Translations under genes and position numbers: made by a program
Shown here: piece by piece, positions 34,528-42,740 of the stretch
Layout: the number at the start of each line of letters is the position of its first letter
Position numbering within the stretch: position 1 is the first letter of the stretch
The notes under the pieces: generated by a model
The model's input: the letters and a program-made list of their open reading frames with translations, nothing else
Databases searched by the model: none
What the model was told of the DNA's origin: nothing
Source: Thalassobaculum sp. OXR-137
Lineage (GTDB): Bacteria; Pseudomonadota; Alphaproteobacteria; Thalassobaculales; Thalassobaculaceae
Assembly: GCF_034377285.1 (NCBI RefSeq)
Contig: NZ_CP139715.1
Location: 1,658,001-1,722,000 of the forward strand
Reading direction: 5' to 3'
Length of the DNA: 64,000 nt

Positions 34528-35469
34528 ATGCCGTCTGACGCCGTGCCTCCCAAGCCTGTTCAGCCCGTTACCGTGGATGGCGCCGCCGTGCGCGGCATCC
34601 TCCTGCAGATCGTCGCCGTCGCCGGGTTCTCGGTGATGGGCATGCTGATCAAGCTGCTGGACGGGCGCTACCCGACCTCCGAAGTCATCCTGTTCCGCTG
34701 CTGGCCGGCGCTGATCCCGCTGCTGTTCTATCTGCCGATGCAGGGCGGTCTGGCGGCGCTGAAGACCCGGCGGCCGGGTTGGCACCTGGTGCGGACGGTT
34801 TCCGGGCTGGTGTCGATGTTCGTCGGCTTCTACGCCCTGACGCTGATGCCGATGGCGGACTACGTGGCGATCTCCTTCACCGCGCCGCTGTTCGGCACCC
34901 TGCTGTCGATCCCGCTGCTGGGCGAGCGGGTCGGCGTATGGCGGCTGGGGGCCGTGGCGGTCGGGTTCGCCGGCGCGGTGTTCACGCTGGGACCGCTGTC
35001 GGGGTCGCTCGATCCGGTGGCGCTGTTCGCGGTCGGCTCGGCTCTGGGCTACGGCGTGGCGATGATCTCCATGCGCAAGCTCGGCGCGACCGACAAGTCG
35101 GCGGCGACGGTGTTCTACTTCACCCTGGGCAGCGGGGTGGTCAGCCTGATCGTCCTCGTCGCACCGGGTCAGTGGGTGACGCCGACCTTCGACGACCTCG
35201 TCCTGCTGATGACGATCGGCCTGCTCGGCGGGGTGGCGCAGATCTTCATGACCGAGGCCTTCCGACTGGCTCCGCCCTCGGTGGTGGCGCCGTTCGACTA
35301 CACGGCGATGATCTGGGCGATGGGATTCGGCTTCTTCGTCTTCGGCACGGTGCCCGGCTGGAACGTCTTCGTCGGCGCCGGCCTGATCGCCGCGTCGGGC
35401 CTCTACATCATCCACCGCGAACGAGTGCGCGGCATCAAGCGTGGCAAGATCAAGGGCAGCAGCCTGTAG
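34528..35469 (+). CDS. EamA/DMT-family membrane transporter
   Basis: 313 aa with ten predicted membrane segments arranged as two EamA repeats (residues about 22-150 and 158-300). The pattern FYALTLMPMADYVAISFTAPLFGTLLSIPLLGERV is the typical EamA end-of-repeat, with a second FDYTAMIWAMGFGFFVFG. Exports amino acids or small metabolites in known cases; substrate unknown. The short cytoplasmic tail is basic (RVRGIKRGKIKG). 172 bp separates it from pepF, so probably its own transcript. Confidence 0.85.
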   Translation: MPSDAVPPKPVQPVTVDGAAVRGILLQIVAVAGFSVMGMLIKLLDGRYPTSEVILFRCWPALIPLLFYLPMQGGLAALKTRRPGWHLVRTVSGLVSMFVGFYALTLMPMADYVAISFTAPLFGTLLSIPLLGERVGVWRLGAVAVGFAGAVFTLGPLSGSLDPVALFAVGSALGYGVAMISMRKLGATDKSAATVFYFTLGSGVVSLIVLVAPGQWVTPTFDDLVLLMTIGLLGGVAQIFMTEAFRLAPPSVVAPFDYTAMIWAMGFGFFVFGTVPGWNVFVGAGLIAASGLYIIHRERVRGIKRGKIKGSSL

Positions 35470-35496
35470 GCCTCGCCCCATCAATCCAAAACCACT

Positions 35497-35603
35497 GTCA
35501 TCCCGGTGAGGCCCGGGCCTGCCCCGGGGCTCGGCCGGGACCCGGGGACGCCGACACGGTCCCGGCCCGTCCCCGGATCACGTCCGGGGCCGTCCGGGAT
35601 GAC
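35497..35603. repeat. intergenic palindrome, GTCATCC family
   Basis: GTCATCCCGG at one end and CCGGGATGAC at the other, with GGCCCGGGCC-like inner arms. It fills the gap between the convergent DMT transporter and otnK-like genes. Confidence 0.7.
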
Positions 35604-35618
35604 GGCGAAAAGGTGGTG

Positions 35619-36893
35619 TTACGGCATCACCCTCAGCGCCTTGTCGAAGAAGTCCGGCGCGCCGAAGTTCCCCGACTTGAGCGCCAGTGCGATCGGCTCG
35701 GCCGTGCCCAGGGTCACCGTCCCCGGCACGCCCGGATCGATCTGCGCGCCGATATGCAGGCCGGTCACGCCCAGGGCCGAAACGACGGCTCCGGAGGTCT
35801 CGCCGCCGGCCACTACCAGCCGGCGCACCCCGTCCTCGTCCACCAGCGCCTTGGCGATCTTCGCCATCGCTCCTTCGACCAGTTCGCCGGCCTCCGCGCG
35901 TCCCAGCTTGTCCTGGATCGCCTTCACCGTCTCCGGCGGGGCCGAGGCGTAGATCAGCACCGGGCCGTCCGCCATCTTGCTCCGCGCGAAGGCGAGCGCC
36001 TCGCCGACCACGTCCTCGCCATTGGCCAGCTTCATCGGGTCGATGTTGAGGGATGGGTGCGCCTTCTCCCATTCCGCGATCTGGCCCAGGGTGGCGGCCG
36101 AGCAGGAGCCGGCGATCACCGCCGCCTTGCCGCCCACGGCGGGCACCTCGTTGGCCCCGGCGGCAGCCTGCAGCATCCCGCGCTTGCGATAGGCTTCGGG
36201 CAGGCCGATGGCGATGCCGGACCCGCCGGTGATCAGGTCGAGATCGGCCAGCGCCTCGCCGGCGGTGTGGAGCTGGGCGTCGTCCACCGAATCGAGAATG
36301 GCGTAGCCGTACCCGTCGCCCTGCAGGCTCTCCACCTTGGCCCGGATCGCCTCCACGCCGCCCTGGATATCGCGGTGCTGGATCAGTCCGACCTTGCGCC
36401 CGGTCTGACGGCCCAGCACCTGCACCAGGTTGCTGTCGGTCATCGGGGTCAGCGGGTGGTGGCGCATGTGGGTGTCGGAGAGAAGCTGGTCGCCGACGAA
36501 CAGATGGCCCTTAAAGATCGTCCGCCCGGTCTCCGGAAAGGCCGGGCAGGCGATGGTGAAATCGGCGCCCAGCCGGTCGAGCAGCGCGTCGGCCACGGGC
36601 CCGATATTGCCGTCGTCCGTGCTGTCGAAGGTCGAGCAGTATTTGAACAGGAAGCGCCGGCAGCCGGCCGCCTTCAGCCAGTCCAGCGCGGCCACCGACA
36701 TCTCCACCGCCTCGGCGGCCGGGTTGGTGCGCGACTTCAGGGCGACGACGATGGCATCCACGTCCGGCACCTCGGTCTCCGGCCCCGGCACGCCGATGAG
36801 CTGCACCGTCCGCATTCCGCCGCGCACCAGGTTGTTGGCAAGGTCGGTCGCGCCGGTGAAGTCGTCGGCCACGCAGCCCAGGATTGGTGCCAT
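35619..36893 (-). CDS. otnK: four-carbon acid-sugar kinase (DUF1537; 3-oxo-tetronate kinase OtnK-like)
   Basis: 424 aa. N-terminal GCVADDFTGATDLANNLVRGGMRT is the family motif (ADDxTGA, substrate side), and the C-terminal nucleotide-binding part has VRRLVVAGGETSGAVVSALG. OtnK phosphorylates 3-oxo-tetronates made from erythronate or threonate. ATG 36893 follows GGGAGG by 5 nt; upstream in-frame ATGs lack such a site. Divergent from the otnI gene over 109 bp, which supports the pathway assignment. Confidence 0.88.
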   Translation of the reverse strand: MAPILGCVADDFTGATDLANNLVRGGMRTVQLIGVPGPETEVPDVDAIVVALKSRTNPAAEAVEMSVAALDWLKAAGCRRFLFKYCSTFDSTDDGNIGPVADALLDRLGADFTIACPAFPETGRTIFKGHLFVGDQLLSDTHMRHHPLTPMTDSNLVQVLGRQTGRKVGLIQHRDIQGGVEAIRAKVESLQGDGYGYAILDSVDDAQLHTAGEALADLDLITGGSGIAIGLPEAYRKRGMLQAAAGANEVPAVGGKAAVIAGSCSAATLGQIAEWEKAHPSLNIDPMKLANGEDVVGEALAFARSKMADGPVLIYASAPPETVKAIQDKLGRAEAGELVEGAMAKIAKALVDEDGVRRLVVAGGETSGAVVSALGVTGLHIGAQIDPGVPGTVTLGTAEPIALALKSGNFGAPDFFDKALRVMP

Positions 36894-37002
36894 TCGGTCC
36901 TCCCGATCGTCGCTTTTGTGATGGACGGCTCCGGGGCCTTGGCCGCGCCCGGTCGCCCGCGTATCGTTGGCGCAAATCATAAGGACACGGGATCGGGACG
37001 CC

Positions 37003-37782
37003 ATGGTCAAATTCGCCGCCAATCTGTCGATGATGTTCAACGAGGTGGATTTCCTCGACCGCTTCGACGCCGCCCAGATGGCCGGTTTCGACGCCGTCGA
37101 GTTCCTGTTCCCCTACGAGCACGAGGCGGTGGAGATCCGCGCCAAGCTGGAGGCCGCCGGCCTGACCCAGGCGCTGTTCAACCTGCCGCCGGGCGACTGG
37201 ACCAAGGGCGAGCGCGGGCTGGGGGCGATGCCCGGCCGCGAGGCGGAGTTCGACGCCGCCATCGACAAGGCCCTGTCCTATGCCGAGGTGATCGGCAACG
37301 AGCTGCTGCACGTGATGAGCGGGATCATGACCGACGGCATGACGCCGGAGGCCTGCACCGACACGCTGGTCACCAACCTGAAGCGCGCGGCACCCAAGGC
37401 GGCGGCCAAGGGCAAGACCCTGATCATCGAGCCGATCAACACCCGCGACATCCCCGGGTATTTCCTGAACTACCAGGAGCAGGCGCGCACCATCATCGAG
37501 GCGGTGGGAGCCGACAATGTCGGGCTGCAGTTCGATTTCTATCACTGCCAGATCATGCAAGGCGACACCGCCAAGACCTTCGAGAAGCACCTGGACATCA
37601 TCCGCCACGTGCAGATCGCCGGCGTGCCCGAGCGCCACGAGCCGAATATCGGCGAGGTGAACTATCCCTACCTGTTCGAGACCATGGACCGGCTCGGCTA
37701 TGACGGCTGGGTCGGCTGCGAGTACCGGCCCAAGGCGGGTACCATCGAAGGGCTCGGCTGGTTCAAGGCGCTGACACGCTGA
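37003..37782 (+). CDS. otnI: 2-oxo-tetronate isomerase OtnI (hydroxypyruvate isomerase family)
   Basis: 259 aa TIM-barrel of the Hyi/OtnI family. Marks: [37 protein letters not shown], the metal-site Glu in [50 protein letters not shown] and [16 protein letters not shown]. OtnI interconverts 2-oxo- and 3-oxo-tetronate; the same fold serves as glyoxylate-pathway hydroxypyruvate isomerase. The neighbours otnK and denD favour OtnI. 8 bp before the serine hydrolase gene. Confidence 0.88.
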   Translation: MVKFAANLSMMFNEVDFLDRFDAAQMAGFDAVEFLFPYEHEAVEIRAKLEAAGLTQALFNLPPGDWTKGERGLGAMPGREAEFDAAIDKALSYAEVIGNELLHVMSGIMTDGMTPEACTDTLVTNLKRAAPKAAAKGKTLIIEPINTRDIPGYFLNYQEQARTIIEAVGADNVGLQFDFYHCQIMQGDTAKTFEKHLDIIRHVQIAGVPERHEPNIGEVNYPYLFETMDRLGYDGWVGCEYRPKAGTIEGLGWFKALTR

Positions 37783-37790
37783 TTGCCTCG

Positions 37791-38678
37791 GTGACCGAGG
37801 GACATTTCGTCCGGGCCGTCCTGCGCAACGGTCGGCTGGAGACGGCGAGCGACGCTCGTCCGGTCATCTGGTGGAGCCTGACCAAGTCGGTGATCGCGGC
37901 GGCCGCGCTGCGCCTGGTCGATCTGGGCCGACTGACCCTCGACGAACCGGTGGCGAACCGCCCCTACAGCCTGCGCCATCTCCTGCAGCACACTGCCGGC
38001 GTACCGACTTACCGAGGGCCGGAGTATCACGACGCGGTCGCGCGCGGCGATCCGCCCTGGTCCAGCGAGAAAATGCTGCAATGGGTCCGGTCGGATACGC
38101 TTCTCTTTCCGCCGGGGGAGGGATGGGCCTACTCGAACATCGGCTATTACTTCGTCTCTCGGATGATCGAGGCGGCGACGGGCGAGGCGCTTGGCCCGGC
38201 GCTACGGTCGTTGGTGCTCGATCCGCTGGGACTAGCGGCGACCGGTATCGTAACCACACCGGAGGATCTGGAGCCGACGGTTTGGGGCAATCCAACAGGT
38301 TACCATCCGGGCTGGGTCTACCACGGCCTGCTGACCGGCCCGGCGGAAGAGGCGGTGCGGTTCGTCCATGGCGTCGGGGCATTGCTCGGAGAGGAATTGT
38401 GGGCGGCGATGCTGACAGTCCATCACGTCGGCGGAGATATGCCGGGTCGGCCCTGGATGGAACCGCACTACAGCCTCGGACTGATGATCGGCGCCTGGAG
38501 AGAAGCGGGACGGGTCTACGGCCATTCCGGCGTCGGCTTTACGGTCGCCGCGGTCTACGCCTTTCCGGACCTGCCCGGCGCCCCGGTTGTCGGTGCCTTC
38601 GCGCCCGGTAGCGATGAGACGGTGGTCGAGAATGAGGCCCTTAAGCTAGCCATGGATCAGCAGGCGCCGCCGCTCTAG
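37791..38678 (+). CDS. serine beta-lactamase-like hydrolase inside the tetronate operon
   Basis: 295 aa, GTG start 8 bp after otnI. The class C beta-lactamase/DD-peptidase fold shows as SxxK in WWSLTKSVIAAAAL, the YxN in GWAYSNIGYYFVSRMIEAATGE, and HSG in VYGHSGVGFTVAAVY replacing KTG. No signal peptide, so it is probably cytoplasmic and an esterase rather than an antibiotic enzyme. Located between otnI and denD; a lactone or ester hydrolase feeding acid sugars into the pathway is a possible role, inferred from position only. Confidence 0.72.
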   Translation: MTEGHFVRAVLRNGRLETASDARPVIWWSLTKSVIAAAALRLVDLGRLTLDEPVANRPYSLRHLLQHTAGVPTYRGPEYHDAVARGDPPWSSEKMLQWVRSDTLLFPPGEGWAYSNIGYYFVSRMIEAATGEALGPALRSLVLDPLGLAATGIVTTPEDLEPTVWGNPTGYHPGWVYHGLLTGPAEEAVRFVHGVGALLGEELWAAMLTVHHVGGDMPGRPWMEPHYSLGLMIGAWREAGRVYGHSGVGFTVAAVYAFPDLPGAPVVGAFAPGSDETVVENEALKLAMDQQAPPL

Positions 38679-38722
38679 TCTTGGGCGAAATCGCCACAAG
38701 AACACCTCAGGGGACGGACACC

Positions 38723-39688
38723 ATGAAGATCGCGATCACCGGCGGCGCCGGGTTCCTCGGCAAGAAACTCGCCCGCGCCTTGCTGGACGACAACGAACTC
38801 GGGGTCGAGGAGGTGGTGCTGGCCGATATGGTCGCCGCCCCGGACGAGCTGACCGAGGACGGCCGGGTGCGCTCGGTGGTCGGCGACGTCACCGACGAGG
38901 ACCTGCTGGCCGACGCGATCCGCGCCGATACCGACAGCGTGTTCCACCTCGCCGCCGTGGTCAGCGCCGGGGCGGAGGCGGATTTCGACCTTGGCATGGC
39001 GGTCAATCTGGACGCCACCCGCACGATCCTGGAACTCGCCCGCAGGCACGGCAACAAGCCGAAGATGGTGTTCTCCAGCTCCTGCGCGGTCTATGGCGGC
39101 GACCTGCCGGATCTGGTGACCGACAACCAGCAGATCACCCCGCAGAACTCCTACGGCGTGCAGAAGGCGATCGGCGAGCTGCTGGTGAACGACTACTCCC
39201 GCAAGGGCTTCGTGGACGGCCGCAGCCTGCGCTACCCGACGGTGGTGGTGCGGCCGGGCAAGCCGAACAAGGCGGCCTCCACCTTCGCCAGTTCGATCAT
39301 CCGCGAGCCGCTGCAGGGCGACGAGGCGATCTGTCCGGTCGCCCCGGAAACCGAGATGTGGCTGGCCAGCCCGCGCACCATCGTCGCCAATACCCGCCAC
39401 GCCCATGACCTGGATGCCGGCGCCTTCGGGCCGTGGCGCACGGTGCCGCTGCCGGGCTTCACCGCCATGGTGAAGGGCATGGTCGACGCGCTGGAGGAGG
39501 TCGCCGGTGCCGAGGTCGCGGCCCGGGTGAAGTGGCAGAAGGACCCGGCGATCGAGAAGATCGTCTATGGCTGGCCGGCCCGGCTGGAGACCAAGCGGGC
39601 CGAGGCCATGGGCTTCAAGCGGGACACCGACATGCAGAGCATCATCCGCGCCTTCATCGAGGACGAACTCGGCGGCAAGGTCGCCTAA
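38723..39688 (+). CDS. denD: D-erythronate dehydrogenase DenD (SDR, NAD-dependent epimerase fold)
   Basis: 321 aa. Rossmann start MKIAITGGAGFLGKKLARAL, FHLAAVVSAGAEADFDLGMAVNLD, and the catalytic Tyr-xxx-Lys in NSYGVQKAIGELLVNDYS; LRYPTVVVRPGKPNKAASTFASSIIREPL is typical of DenD. DenD oxidises D-erythronate at C2 to 2-oxo-tetronate, the substrate of OtnI. 44 bp after the serine hydrolase gene. The decarboxylase otnC, expected to finish the pathway, is not in this cluster. Confidence 0.87.
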   Translation: MKIAITGGAGFLGKKLARALLDDNELGVEEVVLADMVAAPDELTEDGRVRSVVGDVTDEDLLADAIRADTDSVFHLAAVVSAGAEADFDLGMAVNLDATRTILELARRHGNKPKMVFSSSCAVYGGDLPDLVTDNQQITPQNSYGVQKAIGELLVNDYSRKGFVDGRSLRYPTVVVRPGKPNKAASTFASSIIREPLQGDEAICPVAPETEMWLASPRTIVANTRHAHDLDAGAFGPWRTVPLPGFTAMVKGMVDALEEVAGAEVAARVKWQKDPAIEKIVYGWPARLETKRAEAMGFKRDTDMQSIIRAFIEDELGGKVA

Positions 39689-39700
39689 GCGGCGGGAGCG

Positions 39701-40153
39701 TCAGGCGGGGCCCATGCCCTTGTCGGCCAGTTCCCGCTGCGCGCTCTCGTTCTTCTCCAGATCCGTCATGCCCATCCCGCGCAGGACGGCGTCGGTCTTG
39801 GAGAACTGGATGTTGTCGTAGGGCACGATCTCGATCCGGTTGCCCCAGGGGTCGAGGAAATCGAGGAAGCGTCCGGGCAGCACCTGGACGCCTTCGCGGC
39901 TCAGCGCCTCGCGTACGGCCTCGCGGTCGTCGACCACCAGTCCGAAATGTCGGCCGTCGTCCGGCGACTGGCGGCGGCCCTGTTGCAGGGCGAGGAACTG
40001 GTCGCCCAGGTCGATGAAGGCGGAGGTGTCCGACTTGCTGCGGAGCTTGAACGCGAACAGCTTTCCGTAGAAGGCCAGGGCCTCTTCGATATCGCCGACC
40101 TCCAGGGCCACATGGTTGAAACCGACCGCGTGGGCCTTGCGGGGAGTGGTCAT
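39701..40153 (-). CDS. VOC/glyoxalase-superfamily protein
   Basis: 150 aa single vicinal-oxygen-chelate domain: FNHVALEVGDIEEALAFYGKLFAF at residues 12-35, HFGLVVDDREAVREALSREG, and FLDPWGNRIEIVPYDNIQF with the metal-binding Glu. These serve as metal-dependent isomerases, dioxygenases or antibiotic-binding proteins; no specific one can be named. AAGGAG lies 6 nt before ATG 40153. Ends 12 bp from the convergent denD. Confidence 0.82.
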   Translation of the reverse strand: MTTPRKAHAVGFNHVALEVGDIEEALAFYGKLFAFKLRSKSDTSAFIDLGDQFLALQQGRRQSPDDGRHFGLVVDDREAVREALSREGVQVLPGRFLDFLDPWGNRIEIVPYDNIQFSKTDAVLRGMGMTDLEKNESAQRELADKGMGPA

Positions 40154-40227
40154 GGCGCTCTCCTTAAAACAAGATATGTCTTGATATATTATGCCCCGGC
40201 GCTGAAACAAGGTCTCGGCATCGGCCG

Positions 40228-40824
40228 CTACGCGTCGACGGCGGTGCCTTTCGCGCGCCGATAATGGGCGCGGGCCTTCGCCCGGTTGCCGCAGCTCTGC
40301 ATGGAGCACCAGCGCCGGGTGCCGCCGCGGCTCTCGTCGAGGAACAGCCAGCCGCAGCCTTCGCCATGGCATTCCTTCACCTTGGCCAGCCGAGCCGGGT
40401 CCACCAGCAGGTCGGCGGCATCGCGTGCCAACTCGGCTTTCAGCACCGCCAGGCCGGCGGCGTCTTCCGCCGGTGCCCACCGATAGCCGTCCGGACCTTC
40501 GGTGAGGTGCGCGCGATCGCCGCCCTGGGCCAGCGCCCGGTTCAGGGCTTCCAGGTCGCCGCTGCGGGCGGTGCCGGTGATCAGCCGGTACAGCGCCTCG
40601 CGCAAATCGCGCAGTCCCGCCACGGCGGAATCGGCCAGATGCAGCGGCGGCCGGTCGAGAGTCAGGGCGAGCCAGGCGTCGACCGCGTCGCCACCGGTCA
40701 GAAACTCGGCCGCCCGGTCCGACGTGCGCCAGTCCACTGTGTTGACGAAATCCAGACACAGCAGCCCGGCGCCGGTGTAGTACCCGGAAAGCAGAGGGTC
40801 GGTGGATCGCAGCGTCACCTTCAT
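40228..40824 (-). CDS. CGNR zinc-finger (ABATE domain) transcription regulator-like protein
   Basis: 198 aa. N-terminal ABATE domain (GLLCLDFVNTVDWR, then DAVDAWL) and C-terminal CGNR zinc finger: CHGEGCGWLFLDESRGGTRRWCSMQSCGNRAKARAHYRR, with four Cys to bind zinc and the CGNR itself. These are thought to be stress-responsive regulators. ATG 40824 is preceded by GAGG. Divergent from azlC over only 37 bp with a perfect 10-bp palindrome between them, so it probably regulates azlCD and itself. Confidence 0.88.
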   Translation of the reverse strand: MKVTLRSTDPLLSGYYTGAGLLCLDFVNTVDWRTSDRAAEFLTGGDAVDAWLALTLDRPPLHLADSAVAGLRDLREALYRLITGTARSGDLEALNRALAQGGDRAHLTEGPDGYRWAPAEDAAGLAVLKAELARDAADLLVDPARLAKVKECHGEGCGWLFLDESRGGTRRWCSMQSCGNRAKARAHYRRAKGTAVDA

Positions 40825-40830
40825 CTTGCC

Positions 40831-40852
40831 TCTAACTATATAACCGGTTAGA
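40831..40852. promoter_or_regulatory. palindrome in the CGNR-azlC divergent gap, likely operator
   Basis: TAACCGGTTA at 40841-40850 is a perfect 10-bp palindrome, and the flanks CTAAC (40832-40836) and GTTAG (40847-40851) give an additional inverted pair. In a 37-bp gap between a regulator gene and an exporter gene this is a good operator candidate. Confidence 0.5.
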
Positions 40853-40861
40853 TGGTTGTCC

Positions 40862-41563
40862 ATGAAAACCGACACCCCCTCCGTGATCTTCACCTGGGAC
40901 GGCATCCGCCGCGGCGCGCGGATGTGCATGCCTCTGGCCTTCGCCTCGTTCTTCGGCGGTGTCGGTTTCGGCATCCTGGCAGGCGACACCGGGCTCGGCC
41001 TTTTCCAGGCGATGGGGATGAGCGCGCTGGTCTTCGCCGGTGCCTCGCAGATGGTGGCGATGGATGTCTGGACCTTCCCGCCCTCGGTGCTCGGCCTCGC
41101 CATCGCCGCTTTCGCCATTAACATCCGCCACGTGGTCATGGGCGCCGCCTTGCGCCCGTGGCTCAGGGGGCTGCCGATCCTGCGCTCCCACGCGGCGCTG
41201 CTGATGATGACCGACGCCAACTGGGCCCAGGCCATGGCCGAACGGCGCAAGGGCGAACTGGACGCCGCCATCCTGGCCGGCAGCGGGCTGGTCATGTGGC
41301 TCGGCTGGGTGTCGGGGACCGGGGTCGGGCAGGCGGCGGGCACGGCGATCGCCGACCCCAAGACCTTTGGCGTCGATATGATCGTGCCGGCCTTCTTCGC
41401 CCTGACCCTGCCCTCGCTCTGGCCGGGGGTGCGGCACCTGCATCCCTGGATCGTCGCCGCGGTGGTCGCATTGATCGTTCACGCGCTTCTGCCCGACGGC
41501 ACCTGGCACGTGGTCGCCGGCGGTCTCGTCGGTGCGGCGGTCGGAGGGCTGAGCCGTGAGTGA
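40862..41563 (+). CDS. azlC: AzlC-family branched-chain amino acid exporter, large subunit
   Basis: 233 aa from ATG 40862 (a TTG two codons earlier is possible). AzlC fold with about eight membrane segments; FFGGVGFGILAGDTGLGLFQAMGMSALVFAGASQMVAMD and AINIRHVVMGAALRPWL are the characteristic blocks. Works with AzlD to export branched-chain amino acids or analogues. It overlaps azlD by 8 bp and is divergent from a CGNR regulator. Confidence 0.9.
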   Translation: MKTDTPSVIFTWDGIRRGARMCMPLAFASFFGGVGFGILAGDTGLGLFQAMGMSALVFAGASQMVAMDVWTFPPSVLGLAIAAFAINIRHVVMGAALRPWLRGLPILRSHAALLMMTDANWAQAMAERRKGELDAAILAGSGLVMWLGWVSGTGVGQAAGTAIADPKTFGVDMIVPAFFALTLPSLWPGVRHLHPWIVAAVVALIVHALLPDGTWHVVAGGLVGAAVGGLSRE

Positions 41564-41858
41564 GGACGCGCTCGTCTGGCTGTCGATCCTGGCCATGGCG
41601 GTGGCCACATGGGTGACCCGGATCTCCGGCTTCTGGCTCATGGGGCTGGTGCCGGAGGGCGGCTTCGTGCGCCGATCGCTCAACCACCTGCCGGGCGCGC
41701 TGGTCGTGTCCATCCTGGCGCCCATCGTGCTCGATGGCGGCTGGGCGGCGGCGGTGGCCATCGCCGTCGCGGTCGCCATCCTGCGCGCCGGCGTCACCGC
41801 CATCTTCGCGCTGTTCGGCGCATTGGCCGCGGTCGCCCTGATCCGGCTGGTGGTGTAG
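41556..41858 (+). CDS. azlD: AzlD-family small exporter subunit
   Basis: 100 aa with three to four membrane helices; GTG start overlapping azlC by 8 bp. WVTRISGFWLMGLVPEG and VRRSLNHLPGALVVSILAPIVLDGGW are the AzlD marks. Forms the exporter with AzlC. 39 bp before the AIM24 gene, perhaps on the same transcript. Confidence 0.9.
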   Translation: MSEDALVWLSILAMAVATWVTRISGFWLMGLVPEGGFVRRSLNHLPGALVVSILAPIVLDGGWAAAVAIAVAVAILRAGVTAIFALFGALAAVALIRLVV

Positions 41859-41897
41859 CCTTCCGCTCCCCCCAACGTGACCCAGGGAGTCGGGCCG

Positions 41898-42608
41898 ATG
41901 GCCGACGAAATCGACTACGAGATCGAGGGCGACTTCTCGCCGATGCTGACCATCACGCTCGATCCGGGCGAGGCGGTGCAGGCCGAGGCGGGTGCCATGG
42001 TGATGATGGAGCCGGACATCACCATGTCGACCGAGATGCCCGGCGGATTCTTCGGCAGCGTCCTGCGCAAGGTCTCCGGCGAGACCTTCTTCATGACCTT
42101 CTTCACCAACGAGGGGCGCCAGCGCCGGCGGGTCTCCTTCGCCTCGCCCATGCCGGGCCAGATCCGGCCGCTCGACCTGGCCAAGCAGGGTGGCGCCTTC
42201 TACTGCCAGCGCCGGGCCTATCTGGCCTCGGCGCGCGGCATCGAGATCACCGTGGCGCTGACCAAGCGGCTGAGCTCCGGCCTGTTCGGCGGCGAGGGCC
42301 TGATCCTGCAGAAGCTGGAGGGCGACGGCTGGGCCTTCCTCGGCGCCGGCGGAACCCTGATCGAGCGGCAGCTCGCCAAGGGTGAGACCCTGACGGTGGA
42401 TACCGGCTGCCTGGTCGGGTTTTCGGCGACCTGCGACTACGACATCGCCTTCCAGCGCGGCATCAAGAACCTGGTGTTCGGCGGCGAGGGCCTGTTCGTC
42501 ACCCACATCAGCGGTCCGGGCACGGTCATCATCCAGACCCAGCCCATCGCCGAACTGGCGCTTGCCCTGCACGATCTGGTGCCGAAGGAGCAGCGCTCGG
42601 GAGAGTAG
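41898..42608 (+). CDS. AIM24/TIGR00266-family protein
   Basis: 236 aa beta-rich protein. Marks: YEIEGDFSPMLTITLDPGEAVQAEAGAMVMMEPDI, GGFFGSVLRKVSGETFFMTFFTN, LVGFSATCDYDI and KNLVFGGEGLFVTHISGPGTVIIQT, typical of the family. The biochemical role is unclear; homologues include yeast Aim24 (mitochondrial) and bacterial TIGR00266 proteins. AGGGAG lies about 8 nt before ATG 41898. No direct function from its azlCD neighbours. Confidence 0.85.
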   Translation: MADEIDYEIEGDFSPMLTITLDPGEAVQAEAGAMVMMEPDITMSTEMPGGFFGSVLRKVSGETFFMTFFTNEGRQRRRVSFASPMPGQIRPLDLAKQGGAFYCQRRAYLASARGIEITVALTKRLSSGLFGGEGLILQKLEGDGWAFLGAGGTLIERQLAKGETLTVDTGCLVGFSATCDYDIAFQRGIKNLVFGGEGLFVTHISGPGTVIIQTQPIAELALALHDLVPKEQRSGE

Positions 42609-42616
42609 GTGCGGGC

Positions 42617-42721
42617 GGCCCTTCGACACGCCCCGAACCAAGTTCGGGGCTGCTCAGGCCGAGGTCAAAGTAACTAAAATGACCTCGCCCTGAGCAACCC
42701 CGTAGGGTGTGTCGAAGGGCC
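42617..42721. repeat. full GGCCCTTCGACAC-type palindromic element
   Basis: Terminal arms GGCCCTTCGACAC (42617-42629) and GTGTCGAAGGGCC (42709-42721) are exact inverses over 13 bp, with inner pairs GCTCAGG/CCTGAGC and GAGGTCA/TGACCTC. The whole element folds into one long stem between the AIM24 gene and the convergent phosphatase gene. A half copy lies at 12585. Confidence 0.8.
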
Positions 42722-42740
42722 AACTAACATCAGAAAACAG

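Noticed and set aside
34779-37703. 974-codon plus-strand frame across the DMT transporter and tetronate genes
   Set aside because: Covers three real genes in other frames, including an antisense one, and has no family pattern.
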